In this document: positions 1 to 5,700 of the stretch, in pieces | Position numbering within the stretch: the first letter of the stretch is position 1 | Layout: every line of letters begins with the position of its first letter | NCBI GenBank assembly: GCA_045599365.1 | Contig: JAZRVS010000036.1 | Coordinates: 1-6,793, forward strand | Length of the DNA: 6,793 nt | DNA from: UBA1715 sp045599365 | GTDB lineage: Bacteria > Bacteroidota > Bacteroidia > Bacteroidales > UBA1715 | Reading direction: 5' to 3' | The notes under the pieces: model-generated | Databases searched by the model: none | What the model was told of the DNA's origin: nothing | What the model saw: the letters and a program-made list of their open reading frames with translations, nothing else | Program-made: the position numbers and the translations under genes

Positions 1-1150
1 AGCATACGCAGCAAAAATGACAGGAACTTTGAATAAAGGAGAACTTACTTACGATCCATTCGTTGGTATGGGTTTCAATATGATGGACAATGAAAAAGAT
101 GCCTACGATTGTACGGGAGCTACAGGTATAAAATTCTATCATAAAGGCAATGGTGTTGTTATTTCTGTTAAAACAACAGATGTGAAAGATAATGATTACT
201 ATGCGTATACGATAGGTCAACATTCTAATTGGACTTTAGTGGACTTGAGTTGGGATGATTTTGCTCAAGCTGGTTGGGGAACTGCAAAAAATTTTAATCT
301 TGCACATATTACAGGATTCCAATGGCAATATCAACAAGCAAGTGGTTCTTGTGAAGTTTGGATTGATGAAGTTGTTATGAAAGGTATAGAAATTGAAAGT
401 CCTGATACTCCAGATGAACCAGTTGATAAAACAGAACTTGCAAATTTGATAACTCTTTCTACTTCAATTTTGAATACAACAACAGCAGGAACAGCAGTTG
501 GTCAATATTCAGCAGCAAAACGTACAGCGTTAACAAACGCCTTGAATACGGCAAAAACTGTAAATTCAAATGCGTCTGCAACGCAAGCAGCAGTTGATGC
601 TCAAGTAACAGCATTACAAAATGCATACGATGCGTACGTTGCTTCAAAGATTGGTGAAGGTCCAGTTAACAAAGATGATCTTGCATATTTAATTGCATCA
701 GCAGAAAAAGCGTTAGAAACAACAACGGCGGGAACTGCAGTTGGACAATATCCTTCAGAAAAACGTGCTGCATTAATTAATGCATTGAATTCTGCAAAAC
801 CTGTATATATGGAAGAAAGAGCAACTCAAGGTGAAGTTGATGCCATTACAAAAACATTGAAAACAGCATACAACGATTATATGAATTCAAAAAATACAGG
901 AACAGCTGTTGATGACATTGATTTTGTCTTGAATGTTTATCCAAATCCTTGTGTTGATTTTCTAACAATTGAATCAAGCGAAGTAATTAAGACAATTAAG
1001 GTAATTGGTATTAAAGGTTCTCAATCTACATGTAGTGTAAATCAAGAATCTATAGAACTTAATGTTTCAAACTTGACAAATGGAACATACATTCTTTCAA
1101 TACAATTTGTTGATGGTTCTATTAAAACAACAAAAGTCGTGAAATATTAA
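1..1150 (+). CDS. Secreted CBM11-like / FIVAR-repeat protein with T9SS type A sorting domain (5' partial)
   Basis: The frame is open from the left edge (first full codon at base 2) to TAA at 1148-1150, giving 382 visible residues; the true start is upstream. Residues 1-128 resemble the CBM11-like galactose-binding fold of polysaccharide-degrading enzymes: many aromatics, a GIKFYHKG strand, a WTLVDLSWDDF segment and a closing VWIDEVVM strand. A short Pro/Asp/Glu linker (about 129-142) follows. Two 74-residue helical repeats come next (143-216 and 224-297), of FIVAR type and identical at about 40 of 74 positions. The tail (about 302-382) has the VYPNP motif (YPNP at 313-316) and ends in TKVVKY, as in T9SS type A (Por secretion system) sorting domains. 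From the families, I infer a protein exported by Sec then T9SS that binds polysaccharide. A glycoside hydrolase or lyase domain may lie upstream, but none is visible. Confidence is high for the sorting tail, good for the FIVAR repeats and moderate for the CBM assignment. Confidence 0.88.
   Translation, partial: AYAAKMTGTLNKGELTYDPFVGMGFNMMDNEKDAYDCTGATGIKFYHKGNGVVISVKTTDVKDNDYYAYTIGQHSNWTLVDLSWDDFAQAGWGTAKNFNLAHITGFQWQYQQASGSCEVWIDEVVMKGIEIESPDTPDEPVDKTELANLITLSTSILNTTTAGTAVGQYSAAKRTALTNALNTAKTVNSNASATQAAVDAQVTALQNAYDAYVASKIGEGPVNKDDLAYLIASAEKALETTTAGTAVGQYPSEKRAALINALNSAKPVYMEERATQGEVDAITKTLKTAYNDYMNSKNTGTAVDDIDFVLNVYPNPCVDFLTIESSEVIKTIKVIGIKGSQSTCSVNQESIELNVSNLTNGTYILSIQFVDGSIKTTKVVKY
428..892 (+). 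repeat. Tandem pair of FIVAR-like repeats within the first CDS
   Basis: Two 222-base units (428-649 and 671-892) encode 74-residue repeats offset by exactly 243 bases, with a seven-residue spacer (IGEGPVN) between them. No gap is needed to align them, and about 40 of 74 residues match. Both contain TTTAGTAVGQY, then a KR-x-AL-x-NAL core, an ATQ-x-x-VDA turn and a closing AY-x-x-Y helix. This matches the small three-helix FIVAR-like modules common in secreted carbohydrate-active and adhesive proteins, where they are thought to act as spacers or sugar-contacting elements. The nucleotide copies have diverged, so this is an old duplication. Confidence 0.8.
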
Positions 1151-1204
1151 TTTTCTGTCGGCAGAAATAGAAGGTCAGTTTTATTTGACAATTGATGCTT
1201 ATGT

Positions 1205-1240
1205 AAAAGGAGATGTAACAAAAGTTACATCTCCTTTTTT
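1205..1240 (+). terminator. Rho-independent terminator after the CBM/FIVAR gene
   Basis: A perfect 15-bp stem pairs 1205-1219 with 1224-1238 around an AAAA loop (1220-1223). The GC-richer core is GGAGATGTAAC, and a run of six T (1235-1240) completes the structure. It lies 54 bases after the stop codon of the upstream gene and about 120 bases before the likely purT start, so it should separate the two units. The A run at the base of the left arm could also let it terminate transcription from the other strand. Confidence 0.9.
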
Positions 1241-1362
1241 GTGATGTTAAATACAAATCATTAAACACTATTTCACAACTTGTCAATAACTTATCTTTTT
1301 TTTTATATAAAAAACAAATGCGAATTTTTACTTTTGAGGAAAATAAATTTCAATTAAGTGCT

Positions 1363-2544
1363 ATGACTAAATTTGGTACAGTATTCAAAGAAGGAGGCAA
1401 AAAAGCCTTACTTTGTGGTTCAGGAGAATTAGGAAAAGAAGTTGCAATTGAATTACAACGATATGGAATTCAGGTTGTTGCAGTTGATCGTTATGAAAAT
1501 GCTCCAGCGATGCAAGTTGCACACAAATCGTATGTAATATCAATGCTTGATGGTGAAAAATTGCGTGAAATTATTTATGCAGAAAAACCAGACTATATTA
1601 TTCCAGAAGTAGAGGCTATTGCAACAAAAACATTGGTTGAACTTGAAAAAGAAGGATTTAATGTAATTCCAACAGCACGAGCAACATTCTTAACAATGAA
1701 CCGCGAAGGAATTCGTCGTTTGGCAGCCGAAGAGTTAGGCTTAAAAACTTCAAATTATCGCTTCGCAGCGACGTATGATGAATATAAACAAGCAATTAAG
1801 GAAATAGGAATACCATGCGTTATTAAGCCAATTATGAGTTCTTCGGGACACGGACAAAGTGTTGTAAAAACGGAAGCTGATATTGACACTTCTTGGGCTA
1901 TTTCACAAGAAGGTGGTCGTGCTGGTGCTGGAAAAGTTATTGTTGAAGGTTTTGTTGATTTCGATTATGAAATCACACTTTTAACAGTTCGTCATAAAGA
2001 TGGAACAAGTTTCTTACAACCTGTAGGTCACTGGCAAAAAGATGGTGATTATCAAGAATCTTGGCAACCACAACCAATGACACCAAAAGCAATAGAAAAA
2101 GCACAAGAAATTGCAAAGAAAATAACAGATGCACTTGGTGGTCGTGGTATTTTTGGCGTTGAAATGTTTATTAAAGGTGATGATGTTATTTTTAGTGAAG
2201 TTTCACCACGTCCACACGATACAGGAATGGTAACAATGATTTCACAAGATTTGTCGGAATTTTCACTACATGTTCGTGCAATACTTGGTTTGCCAATTCC
2301 AAATATAGCATTCCATGGACCTTCTGCATCAAAAGCTGTTGTTGTTCGTGGTGATAGCACAAATGTTTCTTTCAGTAATTTAGAAGAGGTGTTGGCTGAA
2401 CCAGACACACAAATTCGTATTTTTGGTAAACCTGAAGTTCACGATCACCGTCGTATGGCAGTTCTTTTGGCTCGTGGAAGTTCTATAGAAGAAGCAAAAG
2501 AAAAAGTTCGTGCTATGTACGAAAAAATAAAAGTAGAGCAATAG
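1363..2544 (+). CDS. purT: Formate-dependent phosphoribosylglycinamide formyltransferase (GAR transformylase 2)
   Basis: PurT is a cytoplasmic ATP-grasp enzyme that makes formyl-GAR from GAR, formate and ATP, the third step of IMP synthesis, without needing 10-formyl-tetrahydrofolate. The frame stops at TAG 2542-2544. From the ATG at 1363 it is 393 residues (E. coli PurT is 392) and aligns over its full length from recall. Visible landmarks, numbered from this Met: GSGELGKE at 19-26, NREGIRR with R114, K155 in VIKP, the ATP loop SSSGHGQS at 159-166, E195 and E203, the Mg ligands E267 (GVEMF) and E279, SEVSPRPHDTG with D286, and the GAR-phosphate region FGKPE with HRR at 362-364. The frame also has an ATG at 1318, adding 15 residues with no recognisable similarity. 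I prefer 1363 because it matches the usual MT-x-x-GT N-terminus. Position 163 is His where E. coli has Lys. The gene sits alone between terminators, with no other pur gene in view. Confidence 0.96.
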   Translation: MTKFGTVFKEGGKKALLCGSGELGKEVAIELQRYGIQVVAVDRYENAPAMQVAHKSYVISMLDGEKLREIIYAEKPDYIIPEVEAIATKTLVELEKEGFNVIPTARATFLTMNREGIRRLAAEELGLKTSNYRFAATYDEYKQAIKEIGIPCVIKPIMSSSGHGQSVVKTEADIDTSWAISQEGGRAGAGKVIVEGFVDFDYEITLLTVRHKDGTSFLQPVGHWQKDGDYQESWQPQPMTPKAIEKAQEIAKKITDALGGRGIFGVEMFIKGDDVIFSEVSPRPHDTGMVTMISQDLSEFSLHVRAILGLPIPNIAFHGPSASKAVVVRGDSTNVSFSNLEEVLAEPDTQIRIFGKPEVHDHRRMAVLLARGSSIEEAKEKVRAMYEKIKVEQ

Positions 2545-2605
2545 AATCTTTTTTTATAAATATTGTAAATACGTGATTCTTAGCGTTTTTACACATAATG
2601 AGAGG

Positions 2606-2640
2606 CAGCATTGTCAAATTGTTGACAATGCTGTTTTTTT
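2606..2640 (+). terminator. Rho-independent terminator after purT
   Basis: A perfect 12-bp stem pairs 2606-2617 (CAGCATTGTCAA) with 2622-2633 around an ATTG loop, followed immediately by seven T (2634-2640). It starts 61 bases after the purT stop codon and ends 85 bases before the next start codon, so it should make purT monocistronic. Confidence 0.9.
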
Positions 2641-2648
2641 ATAATTCA

Positions 2649-2705
2649 TTGTTAATAACTTATTGTAATCTACTATTGTTGCCTCAAAGTTTTTCAATAT
2701 CTTTC
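2649..2705 (+). promoter_or_regulatory. Candidate Bacteroidota-type promoter(s) for the PKD-repeat gene
   Basis: Between the purT terminator and the ATG at 2726 there are two partial matches to the Bacteroidota sigma-ABfr pattern (TTG near -33, TAnnTTTG near -7), each with a 19-base spacer. One is TTG 2649-2651 with TACTATTG 2671-2678. The other is TTG 2676-2678 with TATCTTTC 2698-2705. Each -7 element matches five of six defined positions. They would give leaders of roughly 40 or 15 bases. The gap is very AT-rich and such matches arise by chance, so this is only a candidate. No operator or riboswitch was recognised. Confidence 0.3.
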
Positions 2706-2725
2706 ACCGAATAAAATGGATTGTT

Positions 2726-2797
2726 ATGAACGTACAAAAATTACGAAAATTCGTAGTCATCGGGGTTTGTTTTGTTATGTCAATGACTACTCAAGCC
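2726..2797 (+). other. Predicted Sec signal peptide of the PKD-repeat protein
   Basis: These 24 codons encode a basic N-region (Lys5, Arg7, Lys8), a hydrophobic core (about residues 9-20) and a TQA site before Gln25, a common Bacteroidota signal peptidase I context. The mature protein would start just before the first PKD strand (ADFSV at 28-32). It supports the start at 2726. Confidence 0.8.
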
Positions 2798-5700
2798 CAA
2801 ATAAAAGCTGACTTTTCTGTAAAATATGACAAATGTGGTACACAGGTCGTAAGTTTTTACGATAATTCTACGGGAGATATTGATGAATGGATTTGGAATT
2901 TTGGCAATGGTTCCAATCCAATATCGTATAACAAGAAAGAGAATAGAGCTTTGACGTATGCTCCAGGAAAATATACCGTTACATTAACAGTAAAAAAAGG
3001 TTCTGAAAGTAATACAGTGTCTCACGACATTGAATTGTTTGAAACTCCTATTGCAAAATTTTCTATTTCAGATGCATTTACTGGATGTACTGATACGGAA
3101 TTTGAATTTATTAGCGAGGCGACATCTCCTGCGGCAATAGTTTCGTATTCATGGTCGCTTGGCGATGGAACAGGCTCTTCTCTAGCAAATCCTAAAATGA
3201 AATATACAGAAGAAGGAAAATTTACTATTGGTTTGACGGTGAAAGATGCAAATGGCTGTTCTGATACCAAAACTTTTGCCGATACAATTCAGGTAACTAA
3301 ACCTTTGAATATCAGTATAAAAGCGACGGAGTCGGAGTCATCATCAGTCGTAAAAACAGAAGGGTGCGAGTCTCCATTTACCACAACATTTTCTTCTCAA
3401 ATTTCAAATGGAACTGCCGTAGATTATTTTTGGAATTTTGGAGATGGAGAAAACTCTAAAGATGCAGTTGCAACGCATACATATACAACCGATGGAAGTT
3501 TTGATGTAGAATTATCAGCAATGACATATACGGGTTGTACGACCACAAAAAAATTTACCAATTTTATCAACATAAACACATTTGCTCCAAATTTTACAAC
3601 ATCTAATGCTTTATGTGAGGGAAGTGCCGTAACATTTAAAGGATCTTCAAATTCTCCTATGGGGACATGGAAGTGGACTATTGATGGAGAAGAATTGAGC
3701 GGACAATCTGTTTCTAAAACCTTTGCTACTGCTGGTGTATATGACGTAACATTAGTTGCAACAAATGTAGTTGGTTGTGAAAGAACAAGCGAAAAACAAA
3801 TTAAAATAAATACAATACCAACTGTTGATTTTTCTGCAGATAAAACTCAAGGTTGTGAAGCTGGATTTGCACCTCAATTTAGTGCGAGTTCTGCATCGGC
3901 AGTCGCATGGCGATGGGATTTTGGTGATGGAAAAACATCGTCAGAACAAAATCCAAAACATCAATATGATGCCTCACAAGCATATACTATTTCGTTAAAA
4001 GTAACTGATGCTAATCAATGTGAAAACACCGAAACAAAAGATAAGTATATCCAAATAACGCAACCAATAGCATTGTTTGAAATAACTTCAAGCGATGGCG
4101 AAAATTTTTGTCTTGGTTCAACAACGACCATTACAGATAAAAGTTCTTCAGAATTTGGTTTGACCACATCTTCTTATTTGTGGAAGTTTGATTATGATAA
4201 TGCGAAAGAAACGTCACATACAACATCTGGGCAGAATGCAACAATAGATTTTGCAGAAGCAGGAGAGTTTCCTGTAGAACTGACAATAACTGATAATGCT
4301 GGTTGCCAAGCAATGTATAAAGATACAGTTAAAATTGGTGTAAAACCGACAACTCCGACAATTATTGCACCAGATGCGTGTTATAATAAAAATGGCGTAA
4401 AAATAGAAGCTTCTTCTCCAGAGTCAGATACATGGGTATTTAAATTTGGAGATGGAATAGATTCTACATATTACAATGATGGGTCAATTAGTTTGAAGCA
4501 TATTTACGATGAACCAGGAACATACACTATGAATTTGGTAGCTCGTAATTATTATTGTCCTTCAGACCCATTGATACAAGATATAACACTGAAAATTCCA
4601 AAATCAGGATTTTCGTATAATCCAAAGGCTTTATGCTTTTTTCCTGGCGAAATGACTTTTGATCCTTCAATATCAAAGGGCGCAGAGTCATATTTATGGG
4701 ATTTTGGTGATGGTAGTGACAAGATTTATGTAAATCAGTTGTCTGAAGGACATTTTGAATGGAAAAAGAATAACGAAACTGGTGATGTAATTAAAAGTGA
4801 TCCAACATGCAATATGCCAACACATGAATACGCGATTGCAAATAATTATGTGGTAAATTTGATTACATACGCTGGCGAATGTTCTGATACATTGCCAATG
4901 GCTATCAATATGTCGGGAATTCGAGCTGGATTTACTTCAGATATTACAGAAGTATGTGTTGGAAGTCCTATCCAATTCCGTGATACAAGTAAGACTGCAA
5001 CTGGTTCCATAGTCAGTCGTCGTTGGGTAATAGGAGAGGATTCCATTTCAATAGCTACTGGAACATATTCTCATACGTTTGATTCTGTAGGAACATTTAA
5101 TGTTTATTTAAAAGTTGAAAATTCTGATGGGTGTATGGATTCAACCAATAAAAAACCTCGACAAATTGTTGTAAATCCACTACCATTATTCAATGAATTT
5201 TCTATTGACGGACATACAACAGACGCGTATGGAGCTTGTGAAAATGGTACTGGACATACCGTAAAAAATATGTATGGTGTTGCCGTTCGCGATTTGTCAA
5301 AGAATAGTAAAGCGGAAATCGTTTCGTATGTGTGGAATTTTGGTGATGGTTCTACAGAAACAAAAAATGTACTTCCTGGAGAAACAGCATTGGTAGAACA
5401 TCTCTACAAAAAAGGTGTTTACAATGTTACGCTAACTGCAATTGATTCCAAAGGTTGTAAGGCGGTGTTGTCAAAACCAAATGCCATAGAAATCTTAAAA
5501 CCTATTGCCAATTTCAACATTCCGTCAGTTATATGTTCGTCCGATGAAATGAAAGTAACTAATACATCTTCTGGTGCAGAATTATACTATAGTTGGAATT
5601 GGGGCGACGAAACACCAAGTACAGACGAGGTTAATCCAACACATTCGTACGAGAATGTTGTAAAAGGAGATACAAGCTTTGTAGTTTCATTGGATTTATA

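Noticed and set aside
459..647. 62-codon minus-strand open frame opposite the first FIVAR repeat
   Set aside because: The Leu-rich translation is what reverse-strand reading of Ala/Thr/Asn repeat codons produces. It is not a membrane protein.
1292..1308. Possible -7 elements TATCTTTT (1292) and TATATAAA (1304) before purT
   Set aside because: The first is only nine bases from the nearest upstream TTG and the second matches the TAnnTTTG pattern poorly. No promoter is called here.
2052..2408. 118-codon open frame on the minus strand inside purT
   Set aside because: It lies wholly opposite well-supported purT coding sequence, and its translation shows no recognisable family features. It is a shadow of a real gene.
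2543..2580. AGAATC...GATTCT inverted pair just after purT, with a T run inside
   Set aside because: Only six base pairs with a 26-base AT-rich loop; the strong hairpin at 2606-2640 is the credible terminator.
2768..2770. Cys15 of the PKD protein as a lipoprotein cysteine
   Set aside because: It sits in the middle of the hydrophobic core without a lipobox, and a signal peptidase I site follows at residue 24.
2716..2814. Alternative ATG at 2716 upstream of the PKD gene
   Set aside because: It is in a different frame from the PKD protein and reaches TGA after about 32 codons. The start at 2726 gives a proper signal peptide.
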